From Desulfovibrionaceae bacterium (lineage in GTDB: Bacteria; Pseudomonadota; Gammaproteobacteria; Burkholderiales; Burkholderiaceae_C): a stretch of 8,790 bases of DNA. The DNA is taken from assembly GCA_009778355.1 (NCBI GenBank), contig WRJY01000249.1, forward strand, positions 1-8,790. The letters run 5' to 3'. The notes under the pieces are model-generated. The model did not search any database. It saw only the letters and a list, made by a program, of their open reading frames with translations, and was not told the origin of the DNA. This document shows positions 1 through 7,476 of this stretch, piece by piece. The first letter of the stretch is position 1. Each line of letters begins with the position of its first letter. The position numbers and the translations under genes are program-made.

Positions 1-114
1 AGGCCGCACTCGTCGTTGCGCGTCTTGCTCATGCAGCAGCATGGGCTGCGACGCGCGCCTCGATTGCGGCCTTTGACTGCCTTGCGGGCGCCATGAAAAT
101 AGTGTGAACAGGCC
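1..114. other. Unassigned sequence at the break point of the YiiX-like gene, possible mobile-element end
   Basis: Read on the minus strand, the sequence that replaces the expected YiiX-like coding begins GGCCTGTTCACACTATTTTC. This looks like the terminal inverted repeat of some insertion sequences, perhaps the IS5 group, but that is recollection only. A short minus-strand frame starting at 32 (MSKTRNDECG) runs off the edge, and a plus-strand frame ends at a TGA at 106-108. Neither is long enough to identify. The other end of any element, and any target-site duplication, would lie outside the window. Confidence 0.25.
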
Positions 115-354
115 CTGGCTTTGCGCCGAGCGGGAAGTGTGAAAAATGATGTCGCCTTCATGGACGGCGGGCAGCGTTTGCAACAGGCGGTATTGCTGCC
201 AGTGATGCCGCGTCCCCCGAACCGTAACCAGCGCCGCCGCGCCGATGAGCGCCAGCGCCAGCCACCACAGCAACCGCTTGCCAGCTCTTGAGCCGCGGCA
301 TTTTCCATTGAGAGATGGGCGTCGGGTTGTTTCACGGGGTGGCATGGTGTTCAT
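1..354 (-). pseudogene. YiiX/YebB-like (permuted NlpC/P60) membrane-anchored protein, 5' part, probably disrupted
   Basis: The frame opens at an ATG directly after the DUF3999 stop (TGA then ATG) and stays open to the window edge, giving 118 codons. A second in-frame ATG lies at 345. Residues 28-45 form a single hydrophobic segment preceded by many Arg/Lys, so an N-terminal inner-membrane anchor is likely. Residues 64-80 (VHEGDIIFHTSRSAQSQ) match the opening motif of YiiX/YebB-like permuted NlpC/P60 hydrolases, where the family normally continues into an A-I-Q-x-A-T region and a Y-S-H-x-G catalytic motif. None of that appears: from codon 81 (position 114 leftwards) the translation is unrelated and rich in Gln/Arg, and the other two frames do not restore the motif. 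I infer truncation by an insertion or rearrangement near 114. A diverged but intact gene is less likely. Tight coupling to DUF3999 suggests an original envelope role. Confidence 0.6.
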
Positions 355-1773
355 TCATTGCCGATCCGTTGCGTCGGGCGGCGACTTGTTGAGCTGCCGC
401 GCCAGCGTCCAAGCCATGCCGCCCAAGGCCAGCACGCCGGCCAGCAGGATGGCCCAGAGGATTTTGCTTCGCGCGTCGCGCTCCGCGCCGGCTGCCGTGG
501 TGGGCACGGGGGCGGGCGCGGGCGGGGCGGCGAGGGTGGCGGCGGGCAGTGGATCTTGGGCGCCGGGTTCGTAGCCGGGAATCAGACTGGCCAGTGGCAG
601 GTAAACGGACGGGGCGTCGGCGCGGCCCGCGGCCAGGGTGAAGGGCGGCGGGCCGCTGGCGACGAACACGAGTTGCGCGGGCGCGAGCCAGGCGGTGATT
701 TGCGGCGGCTCGGCAAAGCCGTGCGAGGCGGCGTCGGCCTCTACCCGCCATTCGCGCCAAGCGGCTTGGCCCAGTTCCAGCGGCGGGCTGTGCTGCGTTT
801 GCCCGTTTTGCGTCAGGCTGAAGACGACGTGACGGCCCAGCAGCGCCCACGGCTGCTCAGGCTGCTGGCGGGCCAGCACGCGCACGGGCACGAGGGTGGC
901 CTGCCCGGTGACGCGGATGTCGAGCGCGGCCAGCGGCGTGGCAAAGGGCAGGCGCCACTCGATGACGCGCGGGTCGCGCCCCGCGCCTTCGGGCAGGGTC
1001 AGCGGGGCGGCCACGCGCTCAGGCGCGGCTTGGGGCGGCTGGGGGAGAAGGCGCACTGCCCGCACGCGCACGGCATTGGGCGCGGCGGCGTCCCAAGTCA
1101 CGCGCAGGTAACGCGCTTGCAGCGTGGCGCCGGCCAGCGCCACGCGCGGCGGGGCCATGACCGCGCCATCAGCGCCGCGGTAGGCCGTGACTTCGCCCAG
1201 CGGCTGCCATTGCCGCAAGTCGCCGCTGGCGTGCAGGCGGAAGGTGAAGGGACGGCCGGCGGGCCAGCCGGCGTCCAGTTCGATGGCTTGCAGCGGGGCT
1301 TTTTGCTCGCGCGTGTCGATCAGCGCGCCCAGCAGCGCGGCGGGCGCAGACGGCGAGGTAGAGGTGGCGGCGACGGGCGGCGCGTCCAGTCGCGCCACGC
1401 GCCCGCCGGGGCCGTCCTCGATGCGCAGCGACAGGCCGGCGCTGCTTGCGGCAGCCGTTTGCGGGTCGGCCAGAATGGGCAGCGCGGGCAGTTCCACCGC
1501 CGCCGGGGCGCTGGCGGCGGCGCTGACGCGGCCCAGCGCCAGCGGCACGGGCTGGCCGGCGGCGTTGAACACGCGCAGATCGCGCAGGTCGGCGGTTTGC
1601 GCCTGGGTCAACGCGCCGGCGGGCAGCGGCAGCCGCGCCAGGCTCGCGCCCTCGGGCAGTTGCAGCGGCCAGCGGGCCGCGTAGCCGCCCGGCGCGTCGG
1701 GCGGGGCGGCGGCCAGCGCGGGCGCGGCGACGAGGGCCAAGGCGAGTGCGAGAGGGGCGCGCAGCAGCATCAT
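355..1773 (-). CDS. DUF3999 family protein, exported and membrane-anchored
   Basis: This is a protein of about 472 residues of unknown function. The chosen start (ATG at 1773) is followed by a classic signal peptide: Met-Met-Leu-Leu-Arg, then a run of Ala/Leu to residue 20, with a PALA-AAP cleavage site near residue 21. An AGGA sits 9 nt upstream. An ATG at 1782 is in frame but lies against that AGGA, and the frame also extends to 1875 without a signal-like start. The middle is Ala/Pro-rich. Around residues 175-195 is a PFTFRLHASGDLRQWQPLGE stretch typical of the DUF3999 family, reminiscent of carbohydrate-binding or discoidin-like beta-sandwiches. A single C-terminal membrane helix (ILWAILLAGVLALGG) lies near residues 438-460, followed by a short tail. 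I infer a periplasmic domain tethered to the inner membrane. Genes of this family are commonly found next to DUF2339 genes, as here (163 bp downstream of one), which implies a shared and uncharacterised envelope function. Confidence 0.85.
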   Translation of the reverse strand: MMLLRAPLALALALVAAPALAAAPPDAPGGYAARWPLQLPEGASLARLPLPAGALTQAQTADLRDLRVFNAAGQPVPLALGRVSAAASAPAAVELPALPILADPQTAAASSAGLSLRIEDGPGGRVARLDAPPVAATSTSPSAPAALLGALIDTREQKAPLQAIELDAGWPAGRPFTFRLHASGDLRQWQPLGEVTAYRGADGAVMAPPRVALAGATLQARYLRVTWDAAAPNAVRVRAVRLLPQPPQAAPERVAAPLTLPEGAGRDPRVIEWRLPFATPLAALDIRVTGQATLVPVRVLARQQPEQPWALLGRHVVFSLTQNGQTQHSPPLELGQAAWREWRVEADAASHGFAEPPQITAWLAPAQLVFVASGPPPFTLAAGRADAPSVYLPLASLIPGYEPGAQDPLPAATLAAPPAPAPVPTTAAGAERDARSKILWAILLAGVLALGGMAWTLARQLNKSPPDATDRQ

Positions 1774-1875
1774 TTCAAACATTCCTGAAGCAAAGAACGT
1801 GGCCGGTAGCCATCGCCCGAAAGGCCGCGGAGCAGGCCGGGCGCAGGCAGCCGCGGCCGGGCTTGGCCCGGTCAC

Positions 1876-1936
1876 TGACTGCGCCCCCTTGCAGGGGGAG
1901 GCGCAACGTGGCGAAGCCAGTGGAGCCTGGGGGTGG
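1876..1936. repeat. Intergenic GC-rich repeat-like element with hairpin
   Basis: Between the DUF2339 stop and the DUF3999 start lies a stretch with a C5/G5 hairpin (CCCCC at 1884-1888, loop TTGCA, GGGGG at 1894-1898), then GGCGCAACGTGGCGAAGCCA and CCTGGGGGTGGTCA. From memory, close variants of this pattern recur between genes throughout Comamonadaceae chromosomes, often abutting stop codons, as here where it touches the TGA of DUF2339 at 1937-1939. Only one copy is present in this window, so the dispersed-repeat status is not shown by the sequence itself. A transcript reading through from DUF2339 would carry the hairpin, but no U-tract follows it, so it is not a typical intrinsic terminator. 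Confidence 0.5.
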
Positions 1937-4885
1937 TCATTTTTCCGGGGTTTGCCGGGGTGGGAGAGGCGCGAAATAGCCTACCACCAGCATCAACGCT
2001 CCAACGCCAATGAAGGCAACGATGCGCTCGCCCCCGCCCCGGTTGGACAGATCGACCAGAATCAGCTTGACCACCACCAGCGCCAGCAGCCCCGCGCCGG
2101 CCAGCCAGGCCGGGCGCTGCCCGCCCCGGTGCGCGGCGACCATGAGCGCCAGCGCGATCAGCGTCCACAAAATGGCGTAGCCGGTTTGCACCACGAAGCT
2201 GCCGTACAGCGCATGGACGTTCCACGGCACATGAAAGTAGTGGTGCGCCACGCGCAGCCACAGGGTGCTCGATGCCACCAGCGCCAGCAGGCCGATGGCG
2301 CCCCAGAACGCCGGGTGGCGCAGCGCCGCCGCGCCCAGGGGCGGCGGGTCAGCCGCCAGCGCCATGCCGCGCCACAACAGCAACGCGCCAAGGGCCAGCA
2401 GCAGCGCCAGATCGGTCGGGTTGAGCAGCGGGATGTAGGGCAGCGGTTCGGTGTGCCCGGACGATGTGCAGGCCAGCGCGAACGCGCCCAGCCACAGCAG
2501 CAGCGCCAGCGGCGCGGCGGCCCGCCAGTAATAACTTTCGGCATGCGGGTTGAGCGGCCAGCCAAAGCGCCCGCGCGTTTGGGCGCGGTTGGCGCGGCCT
2601 GCCCAGAAGGTCAGCGCCAGCAGCGCCGCCACCGCCGCCGTCAGGCTGGTCACGCTGAACCACGCGGTGCCCCACAGGTTGCCGCGCAAGGCCCAGCCGG
2701 CCAGCGCGTTGCCCGCCAGCAGCGCCGCCAGCCATACCGTGCCGGTGTGCTGCCAGCTCATCCAGCGTTGCCACGCGGGGGCGATCAGGCTGGCGTGCGC
2801 GGCGCTTTCGTTGCGGCGCAGCAGACCGGCATGCAGAACAAGCGCCAGCGGCCAGCCCAGCCAGGCGGGCCAGTCGGTCGCGTAATGGCCGCCGCTCCAT
2901 TGTGCCAGCAGCAGCAGAGCCAGCGCGGGCAGGCTCAGGCGGCTGGGCCAAGCGGCCGCCGCCCAGCGCGTCCGCTGGCCCCACGGCAGCAGCGCGGCGC
3001 AGGAGAGCAGGACGACGCCCGTCATCAGCCAGGGAGCGGCCAGCGGATCCCAAGCGCGTCCTGCCGCCACGTCAAAGCGGGGGGCGAAATTTCCCTTGAG
3101 CGCCGCTTCCAGATCAACGATGGGCAGCGGCGCCATGCGCAACCAGAATTCGTTGGCCCAAGCCAGCAGCCACATGGCAAAGCCATAAAGCAACAAGGGC
3201 GTGGGCAGCAGCGCCTCGAAAACCGCGTAGCCCCGCGCCCAGCGCGAACCGCTGTGGGGCAGCGGCTCGCGCGTCCACCAAGCCAGCATCAAGGCCGCCA
3301 GCGCGATCAGCGCGGGGTTGAGAAAACCCGCATGCGCCAGCGGCCAGCCGCTGACGCCGAAGGCGGGCGCTCCCAGTATGCTCAAGCACGCCAGCGCCTG
3401 CAGCAGCAGCCCGAAGGCGCGGGGCATCCAGTGCGACTGCCGCATGCCGGCCCAGAATGCCGCCGCGCCTTCCAGCGCCCAGACCGCGCTGGTCCAATGC
3501 GCGTCCAGCGCCAGCGGCACGGCCAGCGTGGCAAAGCCCACGCCCAGCGCCAGAAAGCACTCGGCCAGCAGCCGGTAGCTGCTGCCCCGGCGCAGCAGCA
3601 GCGCCGCCAGCGCGATGTAGGCCGCGCCAAAGGCCAGCGCCGAAAACGCCCCGCCGTGATCGAACGGTCGCATCAGACCCATCTGCAAGCCAAAGCCCAG
3701 CAGCGGCGTGCCGAATACCAGCGTGCTGTCCACCGCTTGACCGAGCTTGCCGCTCAGGCGCAATGGCGCGGCCCGCGCGTACAGAATGGCCGTGGCGATG
3801 AAGATGGCGATGAACCCGATCAAAAACGCCTGCGCGCTGGCGTAGTTTTCCGGCGCGTAGCGCAGAAAACCCCACGCGCCCGCCGTGCCGAAAGTGGCCG
3901 CCAAGCCCAGCATATTCAGCTCGCGCCAGGCCCGCCGCGTGGCGATGAACAAAATCGCCACATTCAGCAGCGTGTAGTAGCCAAACAGCGCCACGTGGCT
4001 GCCGCCGCCGGTGGACACCAAAAGCGGCGCGGCAAAGCCGCCCGCAAAGGCCGCGAACGCCAGCGACCGCGCGTTTTGCAGCAGCGCCAGTGCGCAACTC
4101 AAAACGCACACCAGCGCCATGACGCCAAACGCCGCCAGTTGCGGCGTCAACTGATACAGCCGGAACGCGGCAAACGCCGTCAAATACAACACCGCTACCC
4201 CGCCGCCTTGCAGCGTCAGCCCAAAAGCCGGCTTGGCCACGCGCTGGCGAAAGCCCACTCCCAGCAGCGCCAGCCCCGCCGCGCCGACTGCCGCCAGCCG
4301 CAACTCCACCGGAAACAGGCCCATCTGCGCCGCGTAGCGGGCCAGAAACGACAGGCCGATGAACAGAATCACCAGCCCCGCGCGAACGATAGGGTTGCCC
4401 TGCACGAACCAGCGGCGGGCGGCAGCAATGGTTTGATCCAGCCAGTCACCAGATAGCGCCGGTAAGCGCGGCGCGGTTCTGGCGGCGGCTTTGGGCGCAG
4501 CCGCCGACAAATCGCCCGGCATCGGCACAGGGACCGGCGCCATCTTCATTGGTATCGTGCCGGAGAAGAAATCGTCCTGCAGGTCGGCCTCGCCCGGCGG
4601 CGGCGTGGCCTTGTGCACCCATGCCGCAAGCTCCGCTGGCAGTATTGTGGCAGCAGGTTGCGCGGGCGGCTTGGCATCAGCCGCAGCCGCTCTCGAAGCC
4701 GCCTGTTCCAGCTTTGCCTGACGCTGCGCCGCTGCGATTTCCTTGCGCACCAGCGCCCGCACCGCCCGCTCCAAGCTCCAGCCCACGGCCAAGCCGAGCA
4801 AAGGCCCCAGCAGTATCCAGAATGGCCCGTGATCCAGAAGCAGCAGCCCAATCACCGCACCCCAGATCGCTCCCCAGATCAGCAT
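1937..4885 (-). CDS. DUF2339 polytopic inner-membrane protein
   Basis: This is a 982-residue membrane protein of the DUF2339 family with no established function. The N-terminus (residues 1-37) forms two hydrophobic stretches. A charged, Ala/Gln-rich and possibly coiled segment follows (about 38-75), then a Pro/Ala-rich linker to about residue 145. The conserved core begins with GDWLDQTIAAARRWFVQGNP and continues as an almost unbroken series of Leu/Ala/Trp-rich hydrophobic helices to the C-terminus, probably more than 20 transmembrane segments. Length and layout are usual for the family. The start at 4885 is supported by AAGGA (4893-4897 on this strand) seven bases upstream. The next gene on this strand is DUF3999, the usual partner of this family, and then a YiiX-like gene. 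The three probably form one envelope-related unit. The C-terminus (LPPRQTPEK) is hydrophilic. Confidence 0.9.
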   Translation of the reverse strand: MLIWGAIWGAVIGLLLLDHGPFWILLGPLLGLAVGWSLERAVRALVRKEIAAAQRQAKLEQAASRAAAADAKPPAQPAATILPAELAAWVHKATPPPGEADLQDDFFSGTIPMKMAPVPVPMPGDLSAAAPKAAARTAPRLPALSGDWLDQTIAAARRWFVQGNPIVRAGLVILFIGLSFLARYAAQMGLFPVELRLAAVGAAGLALLGVGFRQRVAKPAFGLTLQGGGVAVLYLTAFAAFRLYQLTPQLAAFGVMALVCVLSCALALLQNARSLAFAAFAGGFAAPLLVSTGGGSHVALFGYYTLLNVAILFIATRRAWRELNMLGLAATFGTAGAWGFLRYAPENYASAQAFLIGFIAIFIATAILYARAAPLRLSGKLGQAVDSTLVFGTPLLGFGLQMGLMRPFDHGGAFSALAFGAAYIALAALLLRRGSSYRLLAECFLALGVGFATLAVPLALDAHWTSAVWALEGAAAFWAGMRQSHWMPRAFGLLLQALACLSILGAPAFGVSGWPLAHAGFLNPALIALAALMLAWWTREPLPHSGSRWARGYAVFEALLPTPLLLYGFAMWLLAWANEFWLRMAPLPIVDLEAALKGNFAPRFDVAAGRAWDPLAAPWLMTGVVLLSCAALLPWGQRTRWAAAAWPSRLSLPALALLLLAQWSGGHYATDWPAWLGWPLALVLHAGLLRRNESAAHASLIAPAWQRWMSWQHTGTVWLAALLAGNALAGWALRGNLWGTAWFSVTSLTAAVAALLALTFWAGRANRAQTRGRFGWPLNPHAESYYWRAAAPLALLLWLGAFALACTSSGHTEPLPYIPLLNPTDLALLLALGALLLWRGMALAADPPPLGAAALRHPAFWGAIGLLALVASSTLWLRVAHHYFHVPWNVHALYGSFVVQTGYAILWTLIALALMVAAHRGGQRPAWLAGAGLLALVVVKLILVDLSNRGGGERIVAFIGVGALMLVVGYFAPLPPRQTPEK

Positions 4886-4892
4886 GTGCTTG

Positions 4893-4920
4893 TCCTTCCA
4901 GTTTTGTGCCAGCCATTATG
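4893..4920 (-). promoter_or_regulatory. Possible promoter -10 box and Shine-Dalgarno for DUF2339
   Basis: On the minus strand CATAAT (4920-4915, five of six bases of the sigma70 -10 consensus) is followed by a 5' leader of about 22 nt carrying GGAAGGAC, a strong ribosome binding site 7 nt before the ATG. No good -35 box is seen at 16-18 bp, so the promoter half of the call is weak. The ribosome binding site is solid. It would allow DUF2339 to be transcribed separately from rsmE, whose stop is 140 bp upstream. The gap also holds a GATGC-GGT-GCATC hairpin at the rsmE stop and a GCGCGC stem (4982-4987/4996-5001), both without a T-tract. Confidence 0.35.
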
Positions 4921-5025
4921 CGGCCCTGAGTGCACGTCAGCCAGGGTCACCAGCCGCAGTATCGCCTGCCGCCCCCGCCGGGCGCGCCGGATGATGCGCG
5001 CGCTGGCCGAGGCCGATGCACCGCA

Positions 5026-5763
5026 TCAACCCAGCGCCAGCGCCGCCAGTGCGGCCAGCGGCGCGGTTTCGGCGCGCAGTACGCGCGGGCCCAGGTGGAT
5101 GGGCCGGTAGCCGGCGGCGCGGGCGGCGGCTTCTTCGGCGGCGCTCAAGCCGCCTTCGGGGCCGGACAGCAGCGTCACCGGCTGACCGGGCGCCAGCGCC
5201 GCCAGCGCCTGGCGCAGAGGCGTGGCCGAGCCGTCTAGCGATAGCAGCCAGCCGATCTGCGGCGCTGGAGCGGGTTGCCGCAGATGCGCCTGAATGGACA
5301 GTTGCGGGTGAACGTCGGGCAAGCGGTTGCGCCCGCTTTGCTCGCACGCGGCGATGGCCACGGCTTGCCAGTGGGCGCGTTTTTTTTCGGCCCGCTCATC
5401 GCCCAGGCGCAGGCTGCTGCGCTCGGCCAGCAGCGGGCGCAGACTGGCGGCGCCCAGTTCGGTGGCTTTTTCGACCAGCCAGTCCATGCGGTCGGCGGCC
5501 ATCAGGCCGACGGCCAGGTGCACCGCGCGCGCGGCCTCGCGCTCGATGGGCGCGTGCGCCTGTACCAGCACTTCGACCTCGCTGCGGCCCATGCGGGTGA
5601 CGTGGGCCAGCCACTGGCCGCCCGTGCCGTCGAACAGCGTGACGGCGTGCCCCGGCTGCAAACGCAGCACCTGCGCATGGCGCGCGGCGCCGGGCGGCAG
5701 CAGCAGGCGCGCGCCGGGCGCGAGGGCGGACGAGTGGGGTGGCGCAAGGTACAGCCGTGGCAT
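5026..5763 (-). CDS. rsmE: 16S rRNA (uracil1498-N3)-methyltransferase RsmE
   Basis: RsmE uses S-adenosylmethionine to methylate N3 of U1498 in 16S rRNA, in the decoding region of the 30S subunit. The 245-residue length is normal. Residues 1-70 look like the N-terminal PUA-like domain, starting MPRLYLA and including HAQVLRLQPGH and VTLFDGTGGQW. The C-terminal part has the SPOUT-knot signatures: DRMDWLVEKATELG (91-104), ACEQSGRNRLP (139-149), LLSGPEGGLS (198-207) and LGPRVLRAETA (224-234). The last two form the cofactor-binding knot. The start ATG at 5763 lies 12 bp after the stop of the TusA-like gene, so the two are probably cotranscribed. No strong Shine-Dalgarno is visible, which would fit translation reinitiation from upstream. 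The protein is cytoplasmic. There is no sign of truncation. Confidence 0.93.
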   Translation of the reverse strand: MPRLYLAPPHSSALAPGARLLLPPGAARHAQVLRLQPGHAVTLFDGTGGQWLAHVTRMGRSEVEVLVQAHAPIEREAARAVHLAVGLMAADRMDWLVEKATELGAASLRPLLAERSSLRLGDERAEKKRAHWQAVAIAACEQSGRNRLPDVHPQLSIQAHLRQPAPAPQIGWLLSLDGSATPLRQALAALAPGQPVTLLSGPEGGLSAAEEAAARAAGYRPIHLGPRVLRAETAPLAALAALALG

Positions 5764-5775
5764 GGCGGCGTGGGG

Positions 5776-6003
5776 TTACCGCCGGCGCAGTACGTGGACG
5801 AATTCCTCGCCAGTTCTGTGCTGCTCGATCAGATCGTTGCCGGTCTGTTTGGCGAATGCCTGGAAGTCGCGCATCGAGCCGGCGTCGGTGGCGCGCACGC
5901 GCAGCAGTTGCCCGCTTTGCAATTCGGCCAGCGCCTTCTTGGCCTTGAGGATGGGTAGCGGACAGTTCAGGCCGCGCGCATCGACCTCCTTGGCGATCTC
6001 CAT
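5776..6003 (-). CDS. TusA/SirA-family sulfur carrier protein
   Basis: This is a 75-residue protein starting MEIAKEVDARGLNCPLP. The Cys-Pro-Leu-Pro motif, with the expected persulfide-carrying cysteine at residue 14, is the family signature. It is followed by the amphipathic helix ILKAKKALAELQSGQ and the usual small alpha/beta ending. Family members relay sulfane sulfur, in tRNA thiolation or other sulfur trafficking. Which acceptor this one serves cannot be told from the sequence, so I give no gene symbol. The start at 6003 is chosen because the frame upstream to 6117 overlaps the NUDIX gene and has no family similarity. AAGGG lies 8-12 nt before this ATG, and the ATG shares its A with the TGA of the NUDIX gene (TGATG), indicating translational coupling. 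Position downstream of cysM would fit a sulfur-related role. Confidence 0.88.
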   Translation of the reverse strand: MEIAKEVDARGLNCPLPILKAKKALAELQSGQLLRVRATDAGSMRDFQAFAKQTGNDLIEQHRTGEEFVHVLRRR

Positions 6004-6551
6004 CACGCCAGCCCTTTTCTGCGCTCGGCGTTTTCTTCGGGCGTGAAGAACACCGGCTCGTGTCCGCGCGAGCGCAGCCAGTCGGCCAGCGCGTAGCCGG
6101 TGCCGGCGGGCCAGCACTTCAGGCCGGGCAGGTCGTACAGGCGGTAGTCCGCCAGTTCGGGCGACAGCCGCACGTGCCCTTCGGCCACCACGTGGTAGGC
6201 AATGATGACCTGGTTCATGCGTTGAAAGTCGTACACGCCCACCAAATTGAGCGCGGTGGCATCGAGGTTGGTTTCTTCCTTCAGCTCGCGCACGATGCCG
6301 TCTTGCGGCGTCTCGCCCGCTTCCATGAAGCCGGTGATCAGCGCGTACATCCTGCCCGGCCAGGCGGCGTTGCGCGCCAGCAGCACCTGACCGCCGTATT
6401 CGACAATGGCCGCCAGCACCGGCGTGGGATTGTTCCAGTGCGTGAAGCCGCAGGCCGGGCAGCGCAGGCGCTCTTTCAGGCCGCCGTCTTCATCGGCGGC
6501 GATCATGGCCAGCGGCGTGGCGCAGTGGGGGCAAAAGTTCCAGTGGTTCAT
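6003..6551 (-). CDS. Zinc-ribbon NUDIX hydrolase
   Basis: This is a 182-residue protein with an N-terminal zinc ribbon (Cys7-Pro-His-Cys10 and Cys31-Pro-Ala-Cys34) and a NUDIX domain. The box runs from Gly74 to Leu96: G74, E80, then R88-E89-L90 and E92-E93, which supply the metal-binding glutamates for hydrolysis of a nucleoside diphosphate linked to another group. The usual Gly near the end of the box is Asn95. The ribbon-plus-NUDIX layout resembles NADH pyrophosphatase (NudC), but the SQPWPFP motif that follows the box in NudC is absent, so the substrate is unknown. The start at 6551 lies 8 bp after the cysM stop, with a modest GAGATG upstream. The gene overlaps the TusA-like gene by one base at its 3' end. 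It is likely cotranscribed with cysM. Confidence 0.88.
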   Translation of the reverse strand: MNHWNFCPHCATPLAMIAADEDGGLKERLRCPACGFTHWNNPTPVLAAIVEYGGQVLLARNAAWPGRMYALITGFMEAGETPQDGIVRELKEETNLDATALNLVGVYDFQRMNQVIIAYHVVAEGHVRLSPELADYRLYDLPGLKCWPAGTGYALADWLRSRGHEPVFFTPEENAERRKGLA

Positions 6552-6559
6552 TTTTCATC

Positions 6560-7462
6560 TCATGCGGGAAACACGCCGGTTGACAGGTAACGGTCGCCAC
6601 GGTCGCAGACCACGAAGGCGATTGTCGCGCCCTGCACCTGCCGGGCGATCCGCAGCGCCACCCAGGCCGCGCCGCCGGAGGAAATGCCGCCAAAAATGCC
6701 TTCCTCGCGCGCCAGGCGGCGTGCCATGTCCTCGGCGTCGAACTGATCCACCAGCGCCAGTTCATCCACCGCTTTTGGGTCGTGAATTTTGGGCAGGTAT
6801 TCCTGCGGCCACTTGCGGATGCCGGAAATGCGCGAGTTCTCCGCCGGCTGCACGCCGACGATCCGCACGTGAGGATTTTTCTCCTTCAAAAAGCGCGACA
6901 CGCCGACGATGGTGCCGGTGGATCCCATGGCGCTGACGAAGTGGGTGATGCGTCCGCTGGTCTGCTCCCACAGCTCGGGGCCGGTAGTCTCGTAGTGGAT
7001 GCGCGGGTTGTCGGGATTGGCGAACTGATCCAGCACCACGCCCTGGCCACGCGCCGCCATCTTCACAGCCAGGTCGCGGGCGTATTCCATGCCGCCGGAG
7101 CGCGGCGTGAGAACCAGGTCGGCGCCGAAAGCCTTCATGGTCTGCGCGCGCTCGACCGACAAATCCTCCGGCATGATCAGCACCATACGGTAGCCGCGAA
7201 TGGCCGCCGCCATCGCCAGCGCGATGCCGGTGTTGCCGCTGGTGGCCTCGATCAGCGTGTCGCCGGGCTTGATGTCGCCGCGCTCCTCGGCGCGCCGGAT
7301 CATCGACAGCGCCGGCCGGTCCTTCACCGATCCCGCCGGATTGTTGCCCTCCAGCTTGGCCAGTACCGCATTGCCGCGCTCGGCTTGATCCTGCGCGTCG
7401 ATACGCTGCAACCTCGCCAGCGGCGTGCGGCCCACGGCATCTTCGATCGTCGGATAGTCCAT
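6560..7462 (-). CDS. cysM: Cysteine synthase B (O-acetylserine sulfhydrylase, CysM type)
   Basis: This PLP enzyme makes cysteine from O-acetylserine (or a related activated serine) and sulfide. The CysM type can also use thiosulfate. The 300-residue product has NPAGSVKDR with the Schiff-base lysine at Lys47, the substrate loop TSGNTG (74-79), the PLP-phosphate loop GSTGT (180-184), and SSGG (261-264). The features that favour CysM over CysK are GIRKWPQEYLP (214-224) and the ending CDRGDRYLSTGVF. The start ATG at 7462 (MDYPTIEDAVGRTPLARL) matches the family N-terminus. An open extension to 7600 would run antisense through tRNA-Leu and has no homology, so it is rejected. No clear Shine-Dalgarno precedes the ATG. 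It heads a minus-strand group with the NUDIX, TusA-like and rsmE genes and diverges from tRNA-Leu with a 41-bp gap. Confidence 0.94.
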   Translation of the reverse strand: MDYPTIEDAVGRTPLARLQRIDAQDQAERGNAVLAKLEGNNPAGSVKDRPALSMIRRAEERGDIKPGDTLIEATSGNTGIALAMAAAIRGYRMVLIMPEDLSVERAQTMKAFGADLVLTPRSGGMEYARDLAVKMAARGQGVVLDQFANPDNPRIHYETTGPELWEQTSGRITHFVSAMGSTGTIVGVSRFLKEKNPHVRIVGVQPAENSRISGIRKWPQEYLPKIHDPKAVDELALVDQFDAEDMARRLAREEGIFGGISSGGAAWVALRIARQVQGATIAFVVCDRGDRYLSTGVFPA

Positions 7463-7476
7463 GCCGCGCACTGTGC

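Noticed and set aside
358..1788. 476-codon plus-strand frame opposite DUF3999
   Set aside because: Low-complexity Gly/Arg/Ala/Gln composition, antisense to a gene with signal peptide and family motifs.
1799..4456. Very long plus-strand open frame (885 codons) opposite DUF2339
   Set aside because: Its product is dominated by Gln, Arg, Ala, Gly and His with no domain. It is the GC-rich antisense shadow of the clearly real membrane protein.
6004..6117. N-terminal extension of the TusA-like gene by 38 codons
   Set aside because: Lies wholly inside the NUDIX coding region and is Arg/Ala-rich. TusA similarity begins at the ATG at 6003.
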